Positions 44,361-56,501 of a stretch of 64,000 nt of DNA are shown here, one piece after another (within the stretch, counting starts at the first letter, position 1; the number at the start of each line of letters is the position of its first letter). The notes under the pieces were generated by a model. That model had not been told where the DNA came from. It searched no databases and worked only from the letters and a program-made list of their open reading frames with translations. Location of the stretch: NCBI GenBank assembly GCA_977017575.1, contig CDRNVI010000179.1, positions 17,396-81,395 on the forward strand, given 5' to 3'. This stretch comes from Paramoeba atlantica. Its lineage: Eukaryota; Discosea. A program made the position numbers and the translations under genes.

Positions 44361-45665
44361 ATGGATGGAGAAGAAGAAGGTCCAAACAAAGAAACAAAGG
44401 ATTTTTTTGAAAGTGTTGGGAAAGGAGATGAAGAAGTTGTCAAATTTCTTCTTCAAAAACAATTCAAACTTGATATCAACTTCAAGTTTAAGGACAAGGT
44501 TTTTCAGAAACAATTTTCTTTTCCTTTTTTTTCTTTCTTTCTTTCTTTTCTTTTCTCTCTTGGTTCTTTGTTTCTTTTTTTCACAATTTCTTTTTTGTGA
44601 AGTATGGACGGACTGCTCTTCACAGAGCTGCTTACTATGGTTTTGAAGAAATTGTGAAGATTCTTCTTGAACATGGAGCCAATGGTGATCTTCAAGAGGA
44701 AGTTTTGATTTTTCTGTTTTGATTTTTTTTTGTTGTTGTGGCTAAATTCTTGGAGGTTCATGTTGTTCTGTTGGTTGTGATACTTATTTCTTTTAAATAA
44801 TTTCTTTTTGTTCAGTGTGGCTGGACTGCTCTTCACTATGTTACTTTTGAAGGTTTAGAAAGAATTGTGAAAATTCTTCTTGAACATGGATCTAATGTTC
44901 ATCTTCAAGATAAAGTTTTCTTTTCCATTTTCTTTTTTCTTTTTTCTCTCTTTGTTTTTTGAGTTTGATTTTCTTTTTGTTCAGGATGGAGAGACTCCTC
45001 TTCACTATGCTGCTAAACATGGTTATAAAGAAATTGCCCAAATTCTGATTGAACATGGAGCCAATGTTGATTTTCAAGATCATGTTTTCCTTTTTTGATT
45101 TTTCTTTGGTTGTTTGTCATTTTTATATTTTGATTGTTGATGTGTTATTGATTGTTCTGATGGGAATGGAGGGTGTGGTGGGTGAAATGCTGGTGGACTG
45201 TCTGATTTGTTTTGTGTTCTTTTTTTTTTTTCCATTTTTTTTTGTTAGGATGGTAAGATTGCTCTTCACAAAGCTGCTTCCAGAGGTTTTAAAGAAACTG
45301 TGAAAATTCTTGTTGAACATGGCTCCAACATTCAACTTGAAGACCAAGTTTTCATTTTCTTTTTTGATATCAAATTTTTGATCATTTTTTTTGTGGTTCT
45401 TTTTTTTTTTGAAACTTTCTTTTTCTTTTTTGTTAGGATGGTAAAACAGCCCTTGATGTTGCAATAGATCAGAGCATTGTTGAATTGATCATCCAATTGA
45501 AGGTTTCATTTTTATTATTTTTTTCATTTTTTTTTATTGAGAAAAAACTCAATAATACAATGGAATAATTTTTCTAGGGTAATGAATGTTACTCATTATC
45601 TCACATTTGTTTTTTTCTTTTGGTTGCAGGGACAAACAATAAAATCAGCATCGAGGAGAGCTTGA
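44361..45665 (+). CDS. Ankyrin-repeat protein gene, plus-strand paralogue
   Basis: Exons: capping exon 44361-44498 (MDGEEEGPNKETKDFFESVG), then four ankyrin exons of 99 nt at about 44603-44701, 44816-44914, 44984-45082 and 45249-45347 (GRTALHRAAYYGFEEIVKIL and so on), a short DVAIDQSIVELIIQLK exon and a final exon GQTIKSASRRA ending TGA at 45665. The encoded protein is about 225 residues. All six introns are phase 0 with GTTTTN or GTTTCA donors. The C-terminal exons match those of gene B, so the cluster arose by duplication and inversion of whole genes and by exon-unit copying. Confidence 0.85.
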
Positions 45666-45675
45666 GATGAATACC

Positions 45676-46270
45676 ATGAGACAAACTCCTTAACACGTAT
45701 GATGTTCCAGATGATTTTGATAAAGACGAATTCCCACTTGTCCACCAAAGGCTGGTTTGAGACTCACCCCAGCCTCTCAACCCAATTTTTTTTTTCTCGC
45801 CCAGGGAGCACTCTGCAAAAAAAATTTACCCTCTTACAGAAGGAATATTTCGAACAAGAAGCCGAAGAGTTTCAAAAATTTTTGTCCGAATGATGTTGTG
45901 ATGCAATATCTTCACCTAATCTCTCAGTCTGTCCTGTTGAATCTCCTAATTCAAAGGGGCAAAAAATTGAGTGTCGTGCGACCCAAATTTCGAATCTAGA
46001 AGATTGGATTGTTGAGCTTGGATCAAAAGTTGCAGCCTTAAAGGAAGGAAGTATTGCAAGAGAAACAATTGAAAAACAAATTTCTTTGAAATGTGCAGAA
46101 CTTGATATGGAGTCGAAGATTTGGACCTTGGGTTCGCTGAGATCGTCCAAAAACATGGGAAGGAGGGAGAGAATCCACCAGTTGGTCTTGAAAATGCATC
46201 AAATAGCGATGATGTTTGTGATTTTGCACAAGCTGGATTGTCCTTTCAAATCCATCAATATCAATGATAA
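45676..46270 (+). pseudogene. Decayed coiled-coil protein gene fragment
   Basis: Protein-like pieces succeed one another in different frames: YDVPDDFDKDEFPLVHQRLV, then LLQKEYFEQEAEEFQKF, then LEDWIVELGSKVAALKEG followed by IARETIEKQISLKCAELD, then LGFAEIVQKHGKEGENPPVG up to a TGA near 46270. Each is rich in charged residues and free of TAA/TAG. Frameshifts and a TGA separate them. Unrecorded introns could explain one break, but no GT-AG pair with matching phase was found for all. The family is not recognised. Confidence 0.45.
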
Positions 46271-46544
46271 AATTATGAAGATGAGCACAATAAGAAAGAA
46301 TTTCTGTCTTTTTCTATTTCCTTTTTTTGCTCTTTGGCCCAATCAAAAGAGACAATTATGTCAACAAATCAACATCAACAAAAAGACCGACACCAACAAA
46401 TCGATCAGATTCTGATCCACGCCCTTTTCGTCTTTTTACTAAATGACGGTCGATCTTAAAAAGGAAAAATTTCGAATTTTACCGAAATTAGGAAATGGGG
46501 TCACGCGGTCACCTCCTCGGTTGTTTTTCCAAAAAAAAAAGGGG

Positions 46545-49500
46545 ATGACCAAGATAGCATCTTTTCTTCCTTTGTTTCTCTGTTTTGTGGGATTTCTGAT
46601 CCATGGGGCATCCTCTGAACGGCCCCGGCTTGATCTTGACGCCAGCCACTTATGGACTGTGAACAATACCGTTTTGAATTCTCTCTTTGTGATGGGAGGT
46701 TAATTTTATCTTTGTCAGAAAATACCTTTTTTTAGCGGATTTTCCATTGAAAAAAAAGACCGTTTTCCACGACTCTTTTTTCTTTGTCTCCCGCTCAATT
46801 TTTTTTTTTTGATCTCAGTTGCCACTCTCAATTTCGATCAGGAGTTGTACGTCAATGGACCTGTATCTATTTTTTTGCAAAGGTTATCCAACAGTTGTTG
46901 ATTTTTGAGCTCTGAGTTTTCTTTTTTTTTTTTACCAGACAACCGCTTGTGCATTTCGAGACGAAGTTTGCCCCGAAGTAACTTGCACCCCGTGTGATTG
47001 GGCAGTTCAAAATGTGAGTATCTCAATAGACCATCAAAATTATTTGAATCGTTTAACTTAACACATCATTTCTTCTTGATAGCCCACAACTTGCGGGAAC
47101 TCAGATTGCTGTGGCCCTCCTCAATGGAACGTTTCTCAAGGTGAGGTTGATGAATGGTGCAACCCTCTGCATGAATACGAGACCCTCACTGTTGGAACTG
47201 ATTCTGAGTATGTTTTTCTTGATAAAGATTTTTCTTTTCTTTTTTTTTTTTCCAATTTTGTTGGTTTGTCTAACGAGACCTCGTTGCTTTCCTTCTTAAC
47301 AAAAATAGCTTTTATGATGCTGAAGAGGGGGAATGGCGATATTTTCGCTTCTTTCTCCCTGAAGAGTATTATTGCCGAACGATTGCCATTTCCGCACGAA
47401 CGAGTTATGGGTTTGTGTCGCTCCTCATGTCTTCCCAAACTCCCACTCCCGATTTTGATGAGTATGACTGGCAAGCGGTATGTTTTTTTGAGACAGAGAG
47501 AGAAAAGAAAGAGAAAAGAGAGAAAAAGAGAGGGAAAAGAAAGAGAAAAGAAAGAAAAAGAAAAGAATAGCCAGATGAAAAAGAAAGAAAAAAGATTTTC
47601 TTTTTTCATTCTTGCAAATATTGTTTTTGACTACTTTAATCCCCCAGGGAGGTCCTTCTGCACAAGTAGGGATTGGAATAAACTTAGTGACTCTTTGTCC
47701 AACAGCCCATCCAACTTATACTCTCGGTACCTATGCGATTGGAATCTATGGAATTACGCCAGCTTCTGTTCGAATTGATCTTGAATATGCTGATGAGGTA
47801 AGAAGTTTCATTCTTTTTTATGTGATTTTTGCACAACACAAGAAAGAATACAAAATGTCTCTTTCAATTAAATAGTTCAAAGAATAAACAGATTACATAA
47901 AAACAAAGCAGACATTATCAATCCACAAACAATCAATCCCCACAAAAAGAACGCAAACTGTCCCACACATCGTTTCCTTTTTCTCTTATTTTTTTCTTGC
48001 CCCTTGTCTTTTCTCTTTGTACAGACACAACCACTCCCCGCATCAGATGATCGTCTCAGTTGTAGTGATGTTCCACCAGAAGAGTTTGGTCGAAGAGCAG
48101 GAACTAGAGGAGATCCAGTGGTATGTCTGGAGGATGGTGTGACTGAACTTGTCACTTCAACTGGAATTGGACCGTATGTGTTTTTTTTTTTTTTGGAAAA
48201 AAAAAATTGTTTCATTCTAACAAAGAAATTGTTGTTCTAGTTCTGCAATATTACAAATGATTGTCCCCCTCAAAGAAGGGTGCCAAAAAATCTCCTTTTT
48301 CGGACAAGCCTTGACAAAATCCGTTTCTTTTGCGGTCCATTGCTTAAGTTCAAATGGCAGTGCAATTCTCGGTATTTTTCTTTGTTTTTTCACAGAATTT
48401 TTTTTTTCTTTCATTAAATTGAAATGAACATACATCCTCCTCGATTAACACCACAAAAATGTTTTTTTTTGATTTTTAACAAAGTCTTTAAAATCAGGAT
48501 ATCGAAATACTTTCTGGAGCCGTTTTGGAGCTCGAAGAGATCAAGCAGTGTCTTTCAATCTATGTTTTGAGGAAACAACTTACCTTGCATGTGCTTTGAG
48601 ATTCTATGAACCAGGAGATGTTCAAGCAGTCTTCTCAACCACAGCCCAAGTAATTTGCTTCTTTTCAATGACAAAAAAACCTTTAAGGAGAGAGAAGTAG
48701 TTTTAAAAAATGGGGTGAGGACCTCTTATCCATTTTTTAATTTTTTACAACAAAGACATTTATGCGGAAAATGGTTGACATCCCACATGCAAGTCTTACT
48801 TACCAAGATGGGCTGAGTACTGTCACAACTGGTCCATTTGGGGGTTTCGCTGTTTGAATTTTCTTTTCTTTTTCATTATTCAATGAAAAAAAAATATCTT
48901 TAATCAATGATTTATCAGTGGCCAGCTGGGGATTATTATGGTTACGTTTATAATTGGATTACCTCTCCTTCAACAGATCCTTTAGTTCTCTATCCTGCAA
49001 ACTCCAATCTCCGTTATTATTATCACTCAAGTGACCTGATTCAAGAATACATGGATGCTGGTCTTGCAACCCCACTCAACAAGACCTTGGTTCATACATT
49101 TGCCATGAACGTGGGAAATAATCGAATGATTACTTATAATCAAACCATTGTTCTTTTTTCTCCCCCTCTCTTTCCTTTCCTCTCCCCTCTCCCCCTCCTT
49201 AATTCTTTTTCTTCTTAATCATTTTCTCTAGTTGTCAATTGCCGTCCTTGGAATCACAAATAAAGATGGTGAACCCGTCCTTTTGCCAAATGATGGAGTG
49301 GATCTCAATTCTCCTTCAGTTCCAAGTTATGCTCTTGCAAGTCGCTATATTCCTCACATTGCTGTTACAAGCCTCCGTCCTTTTGCCCCTTCTGGCTTCT
49401 GTGAGAGGTAATTCAAACCAAAGTGTCTTTTTTTATTTTTTCAAAATTTTGTTCTCTAAATGTCTCTCTTTTTAGTGAAAAATACAACAAGTTCCGGGCT

Positions 49501-52500
49501 TTAGTTGAAGACAAAATTGATAATCTGTTGGACGATTCTTTATCCTTTAATCAAATTCTCTCCAACAAAGTTTTCAATCCATTGTTTTCTTTCACTTTTT
49601 TGTCAAAATATTTTGACTGATTCATTTTAATTTTTTCCAAGTTTGCCATTGAAGTGTTCAATGCTGGAATCGCAGGAAGTTCGTGTAACTCTGCTGGTTG
49701 GTTTTTTTTTTCTCAGAAAAATTGAAAGAATAATCAATCTCATTTTTTCTTTTCTTTTTGCTAGTCTCTGATCTCTTGGAAACTGAACCAGCAAACATCA
49801 CCCTCCTTGATCAAATTGCTTGTGAAAATGACATTGCTTCTGAAACTCTTTTATGGTCATTTAATCCTTGTTGTAACGTATTCTTGGAAGTTTTGATTTC
49901 TTTTGTGATTTTCTTGAATATTATGTGTATATTTTAAACAAAAGAAACAACAGGTTACATCCTGTTGTATTCCTTACAATGTCAATGAAACTGTGGAGCT
50001 TTTTGTTGATGGATCAGGGAATGTGGAGGATTGTGGGGTCCCAGATTGTGCTGCTTCTTATTTGGAAGAAGTTGCATTTGCCTTTGACTATAGTGACAAT
50101 CCCATCCTTGGATGTACTTCAGGAATCCAAGTTTTTCTTTTTTCTCTTTTTTTTTTTTTTCTTTTTTCTCTTCTTCTCTAAATGGATTTTTATGTGAAAG
50201 GAATATCTTCTTGAACTGACTGCAAGAGAATTTGCTGACTACGATGTTTATTTGGTCCCTTGTCTTGTTGAATCTGGATTTGGAGGTAAGGGATTGACTC
50301 TCTGCCTTTATTTGAGTTTTTTGTGAACCCCTCCCCTTAAGAAGAATCTTTGCAGATCGTTTTGATGGTAATTCCTGCGTTGTTGATAGCGATTGTGACC
50401 AATGGTCAGGAATATGTGATTTTGAGACCGGGCTCTGCGCTTCACTTCCTATTGAGGAGGTATTTTTTATCTTTCTGTCCCTTTCAATTAATCTCTCTAA
50501 CTTTTTGTGGACGAAAATTTTCTCTTAGATTGAAGATCGATTCCTCAATTGTTTTATCAATACAATGTCCTCTTCTCTTGAAGAATATATTCGCGTCAAT
50601 GCATTTCCTGCTGGCTTCACAGAACCTCGTGACTCTCCTCTTTTTTTTGAGATGTTGAAACAAGTATCTTCAAAAATTGACTGTGTGAATCCTCATGATC
50701 CCCTTGATATATCAAAGAGAGAGAGATATGAATATGATGCAGATTTTCCTCTTTGTAAAGCTGACGCAATGGGACTTGATGGGAACCAACTTGACAGGAT
50801 AGACGAACTTTGTCCCCCTGGATTGTGTTTGGGAGATTTTTGTCGTCAGGTTTTTTTTTTTGATTTTGTTTTGTTGCTTTGTTGCTTTTTTCTTCTTTAA
50901 TCACGATTTATCGCCCTTCAGAACAACACAAACTGCCGTGCCCGATGTAAACAAGTTTACTCATATGTTCCTTTAGATGAAACAACTTGTGCTGAAGATG
51001 AGTGCATTCTTTCAAATGGTGCTTGTGATGGTAAGGATTATTTTTTGTTGGTCTGATTCTCAAAAAAAAATTAAAAATAACTTGGACACTCAATTTTCAG
51101 ATCAATTTTATTGCATGTATTGCCCAACCAACGGGATTGGTTGCACAGTTGTTCCAGGTTTGGATGAGGGAGCATGTGCGACTTCTTATGCTTGTGAACT
51201 TCCTGATGGGGAAGTTGTTTTTGATTTAAATGAAGAGGAGTGCAGGTTTGTCAAGTATCCTTCTATTTCCTTTTCTTTTCTTCCAAATTCATTTCTTCAA
51301 ATTTAGAAATGCTGGTTTTGGGTGCTCAGCAGACTGCTCTGGGCCGAGCTGTCAATCTTTCGCCAACATGGAGGGAGCATGTGCTTTTGAATCGACTGAT
51401 GAAACCAGTTGTGAAAACTGGGGTTCAGGCAATGGTTGGGATGTTATCTTTGATGACCCTCTGTGTATCATTACCTCTGAAGATATGACACAATCTCAAT
51501 GTCTTGCAGTAAGTCTTTTTTGTTCTTTTCCAAAGAGTGGTGGTGAAATCCCCCAAAATCTCGTTTTTTTTTGATTTTTTTGACTTTTGATGATATAGCT
51601 TCAAGCATTTCAACCCACAATTGAATGGTACACTTGTCCTTCATTTAGTCTTGGTGGCTGCAGTGCTGACAACTCTGTTATCCAGCGTTACATGAGTTGC
51701 TATGAGAGTTTGTGGAAGCCATGTGAGACTGAGGTGACCCTTTTTTATTTATTTTTTGTTCGATTTGTGGTGTCTTTTTCAAACTCAATTCTCTCTTGAA
51801 TCCTAGGCAGAGTGCCTTGGTTCAGGTTATTGCTCAGATAGACCTTATACCTCTTTGGTTCTCTCGTATGACTACCCAATCGAAGTTCAGGTTTTTACCC
51901 TCTCTTTCTTTCCCCACACAGACACAATATTCCTGATTTTTGATATGTTAGATTGGAAGTTGTTTTGGTTCTGGGGAATATTTTGGTGAGTCAGTTGTTC
52001 ACTGCAGCAATGCAGAAACTTATCTGGGAGTGGGATGCTGGTATGAGACTTTCTTTTTCTCAAGCTGTTTAACATTCCAATCTTTATCTTATCCTCACAT
52101 TCACTATTTTCTAAAAAGGAATCCAGTCCCAACAAATTTGAGTGAGTGCCTTCCATTTCATGGGACTTTTATTTATCAAAATTGGGTCACACCAGCGACA
52201 AGTGAGTCAGAATGTCTGGAAGTTGTTCAAGGCAGATATGGTTGCCTTGTTCCTGGTCCTTTGGATAATTTGTTGTGGATCCTGGACTCAGAGGAATGTG
52301 AATGTTGGGGTATGATTTTTATATTTTCTTTTTTCTTTCTTTTTTTTTTTTCTTTTTTTTTTTTTCATTCTTCACCATCACTTTCATTTTTTTTTCCCTT
52401 TTTATTTTCTGTCTCATCTTTTTCCACAAAGGTGGAACATCAAAATTTGCGTGGGAATGGACACCTGGATATTGGCGTGGTGGTGTCCCTCGATCACTTG

Positions 52501-54633
52501 AATGGAAACAAGCCCGTTCTGAGCCACTCTATCAACTCGAAGCACGTCTCTCTTTTCTTGATTTCAATGACTGGGTGAAGGGAAAGTGAGTTTTTTTTTC
52601 ATATGTTTGGATTCCAATGATGTTTGAATTCTTGATGATTAACTTTCCTCCTTTTTTCAAGTTCACTTGAAAAACTTCTTCAAGTACTCCGATCTGAAGT
52701 TCTTTGCACCTCTAATTCTGTAACTTATCCCATGTTTACCCTTGTTTGTGATTGTTTATCAGAACACAAAGGTTTCCTCTTTCAGTACTTATTTTTTAAT
52801 TGATTTAAAACTCTTGACTTTTTGATTTCCCTTTTGTTTCTCAGTTGGTTAACTAATTTTTTGTTTTCAGGCACTGAATGTTATATTGTTGAAAATGATG
52901 AGAAAGAGATTTTGATGGGATTTTCATTTGCCTGTCAAGGTGAAAACTCAACCATACATGTTTGGCTGCACCTTTCAACATCCTTTTCTTTTTTCATACT
53001 TAATAAGTGTTTTGCAGCACCCATCAGCCCAAATCAATTTTTCTGTGGATTCTTTAACACAAGGATGTACCCTTGTCAACATTTCTATCATTTACCAGGT
53101 CTTTTTTCTTTGGAAATGATTCTACCTTTTAATTTCTTTTTCTCTTAAAGATTTTTTTTCATTTTCTTTCCCTTTTCCAGAATTCATACAGTGCTCCTTT
53201 CATACCTCCTCCTGTTTCATTTGAATGGGAAGAACAAGAGTAAGTTTTTTCTTAAAAATTTTCCATTTTTTTTTGGAATTTTTTTTTACATTTTTTATCT
53301 TCAGAGACAAAGGAGTTGTTGTCAATCGAAAACATCAGTCTCCAGTTGGTGAATTGGTTGGAGATGGTTGTTCTCTCTCTTTCACTGAGACACAATACCT
53401 TGGATTTTTTGAAGTTTGTCTTCGGGTTTCATCCAGTTTGGATCAAACTTATCCAGTGGGAGATTTTGGTTATATTCTTGAGCTTGATTCTCAATGGATC
53501 TATCCCCTTGGTGCAAATGTCACTGTTGTGGAGCGCTTCAGCAGCATTTTTTATTGTGCTTCACTCAATTACTCTTCTATACCTTCCAAAGAAGAGGGTG
53601 TTGTTCGTCTGTTTGCCATCAATCGTCTTGAGAATTATGAAAAGGTGGATGATGACTATGTCAGCCAACAAACTAAAATTTTGATGTATTTTCTTGGTGT
53701 GTGCTATTGTCTTGAGATTCCATTTTTGCTTATTATTGTGGTATTTTTTCGCAAAACTCGCAAAACAGCTTCATTGTCACTTTGGTTATCTATTTGCTTC
53801 ATTCTTGTATGCATTTTTCGGGCTGTCTTCATGTTTTTGTATCCTGCAGGTAACAATATTATTCATCTTTTTATTGGCTCAATTCTCAAAATTCATTTTG
53901 TGTCTCCAGGAAAATTCAAGGATCAATCTTTGGCTGAGTTTGTTCTTTTTGAAATCCCAACCTTTCTTTTGCTCTCTGTGGTTATCATCTGTATCTACTT
54001 TTGGAAGAAAGTGGTCATTAAAAAGCACAACTTCTTTTCAAAGAAGAATCAAGAAGTCATTCTTGTTGTTGGGCTCACTTTTGTGTGGTCTATTTGGCTG
54101 ATTGTAACAGTTGTGTATGCTGAAGTTATCCTTGGTAACTAACTATCTTTATTTTTTTTTAAATTTTTTTTTTGGCTGATACTTTTCTTGTAGAGGAAGA
54201 GACTTCATCTCCTTGTGATGGTCGTGTCCCTGTGGATTATTCCAAGATTGAAGAAGATACCAGGACACTTGCAATTACTTATCAGTCTATTATTATTGCT
54301 GTGACAGTGATTCTGACTCTCCTCTGCCTGTATTATACTTATCTTCTTTTTCAAACAACAAAAAGAGTCTCAGGATCAAAGCAATTTGTTGCTCTTCTTG
54401 GTGGAATTATCTGTCTTGCTTTCACCCTTCGATGCATTCTTTTCCTTATTCTTCTTGCAATTGAGTTGTCATCTTCCATTTATTTGTTTATTACTTTGAT
54501 GATAACAGAAGTTATTCTGATGATTGCAATTCAAATTCAATTTTTCAGAAGACAAGCTCATCAAAGCTCAATTTCTTCATTAACAGATACAAAATCATCA
54601 ATTTCTAGTGGTCATGCAAGCACACACAAATAA
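46545..54633 (+). CDS. Large Cys-rich ectodomain protein with seven C-terminal membrane segments (GPCR-like)
   Basis: This is an intron-rich gene, with about 25-30 short exons from ATG 46545 to TAA 54633. A signal peptide (MTKIASFLPLFLCFVGFLIHG) starts a very long extracellular part rich in cysteines (CCGPPQ, CDWSG-like and CEN motifs) and N-glycosylation sites. It includes beta-sandwich stretches such as YTLGTYAIGIYGI that resemble bacterial-type PPC modules and an EGF/Notch-like DSDCDQWSGICDFETGLC. The last ~330 residues (53670-54600) give seven hydrophobic segments, beginning ILMYFLGVCYCLEIPFLLII and ending LMITEVILMIAIQIQFF, then a Ser-rich tail. This is receptor topology; a resemblance to the THH1/TOM1 class is possible but unproved. 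The many Cys-rich exons were not all joined, so exon limits are provisional. Confidence 0.7.
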
Positions 54634-56072
54634 CTTTTCTTTTTTGTTTTATTTATGTAAATAAAATGTTTCTTTATTTCACATGAGGTGAGATTTTGGC
54701 TGTAATTCTCTCCAGGTTATTTTGAACCCTTGAAGAAACTTAGTTGAGTCCTCAAAAAAAAATTGTATCCATGTCAGTTTTTTCAGTTTTTTTCTTGTGT
54801 TTTGAGTTTCAGAAAAGTTGAAAGATGAGAGAGAAACAAGATTTGTTTTTCTTTTTTTCAAGTTTTTTTTGTAATCTTTGTTGTTTTTTTGGTTTGGAAG
54901 TCTTCTTATATCTTTTTGTGTTTTTTTTCTTTTATTTTTTTATCTTTTTGGGAGAAAATGAGGTTTTTGTATTTTTTGGAATTCTGAAAATGAATTTTTT
55001 TTTGTTTGGCTGGCTTTTGGGTATTTTGTTTTTTGGAATTCTAAAAAATGATTTTCAAAATTCTGAAAAAGAAAAACTGTTTTTTAGAATTCCAATTTTC
55101 ATTTTTGAAATTCTGAAAAAAAAAGATTATTTTTCAGAATTTTAATTTTTGATTTTCAGAATTCTGAAAATGAGAGATTGTTTTTCAAAATTCTGAAAAT
55201 CAAAAATTAGAATTCTGAAAAATAATCTCAATGTGTCAACACTTTTTCAATTTTCAAAGAGCAGCATGTTAACACTTTTTCAAATTCACAAAATTGATTT
55301 TTCACAAAATAAAAAATTAAAAAATAGAGTTCATTTAACAATTTTCAAGTTGTAAAAATGAAATTTCAGAATTTGGAAATTGGGTTTTTAAAATTGTTTT
55401 TCAGTGATTCACCCACAAAATAGAGGTTTTTATGAAAAATTTTCATGAACTTTTTTTTTGGTTTTTGTTTTTTTTTTGGAGATGGAGGTGGTGGAATGGG
55501 ATGAAAATTGTGGAAGAAAAAACCTTCAAAAAGAAGAGAAGCTTCAAAGGCTTGGAAGATTGAAAATTGGTTAAGAGAAAATAGAAGAACAGGAGGGCCA
55601 ACTTCATTGGCTATGGAAATGTTTGCTGCTTTGGAGTGAAAGTTTGAAAACAAAAAGTTCATTGAGGACTTGTGAATGTCCAGTGGAGAAAAAGAAAAAG
55701 AAAAAGAAAAAGAAAATTTTTTTTGAATTTATTTTTGGCTTGAAAATCACTTTTTATGATTTTTGAAATCAGATTTGAAATGTAATTTCTGAGCCCATGA
55801 ATATTTTCAAAAAAAATTTTCAATGTTTTTGAAATTTGAAAAAGTGTTGATGTGCTGTTTCTTGAAAAATGATTTTTTTAATGCACTTGAGCTCTGAAAT
55901 TTTGAAAACAACTTTTTGGAACCCTTGAAACCTGATTTCAAATCCAATCTCAAAAAATTCAATTTTGCTTTTTCTGACAATTGAAAAATTTTAATTTCAA
56001 AAAAATTCAATTCATTGTAGCCTATTCCCTGGTTTTTTTGAAGGAATTATTTCTTACAAAAATATCAAAAAA
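54634..56072. other. Subtelomeric A/T-rich spacer
   Basis: No gene is supported. It contains the palindromic GAATTCTGAAAA field (about 54970-55230) and long A/T runs. A minus-strand open stretch at about 55366-55662 (FEASLLFEGFFFHNF and a PPPPSP run) has unusually balanced composition and might be a relic exon, but it has no flanking structure. Confidence 0.55.
54970..55230. repeat. Interspersed palindromic repeats centred on GAATTC
   Basis: Six or more copies of TTTTTCAGAATTCTGAAAAA or half-versions (GGAATTCTGAAAATG, TTTTAGAATTCCAATTTTCA, TTTTCAGAATTCTGAAAATG, AAAATTAGAATTCTGAAAAA). Each is near-palindromic and able to form a hairpin, spaced about 25-50 bp. Confidence 0.8.
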
Positions 56073-56291
56073 TGTTGGATGCAACTTCTAACCTTATTAA
56101 GATAAATCTGGTTTCATCGAAGTTGTCTGGACATTGTCACATCCTCCTGAAACATTGCAATGCAACCACCTATTCCATTGTCACTTGTTCACGCAACCTT
56201 GTTTGTCACAAATAAAGTTTATTCTCATTTTCCTCTCTAAACCCTTGTGCCTTACATCAGTTTTATCATTTTCCCTGTTTCACCTCCAACA
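56073..56291 (+). mobile_element. Ty1/copia-type LTR, 219 bp
   Basis: It begins TGTTGGATGC and ends CACCTCCAACA, the classical copia LTR ends TGTTGG/CCAACA as terminal inverted repeats. It contains a polyadenylation-like AATAAA (about 56211). A copia-type gag starts ~200 bp downstream, so this is the 5' LTR. The matching 3' LTR is absent because the element is cut off by the next one. Confidence 0.75.
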
Positions 56292-56501
56292 GATTAAGAG
56301 TCTCTGTAGCTCTATCCATGACTGAACTTACATATGGATTTAACAGCCAGGAAATCACTCAAGACTGAGAAGCATTGTCGATCAATCAGGCGAGAAGAAA
56401 TGAACACAATTTCTTGCTCTGCCAAGAAGTGCGATGTGACACGCATGAGGGGGGAGCGTGCTGAATGACGATTGAAGCATTGAAATGGAGTCCTTGCACC
56501 A

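Noticed and set aside
55366..55662. Minus-strand ORF of 98 residues
   Set aside because: Composition is gene-like, but there is no start context, partner exon or recognised domain; kept only as a possible relic.
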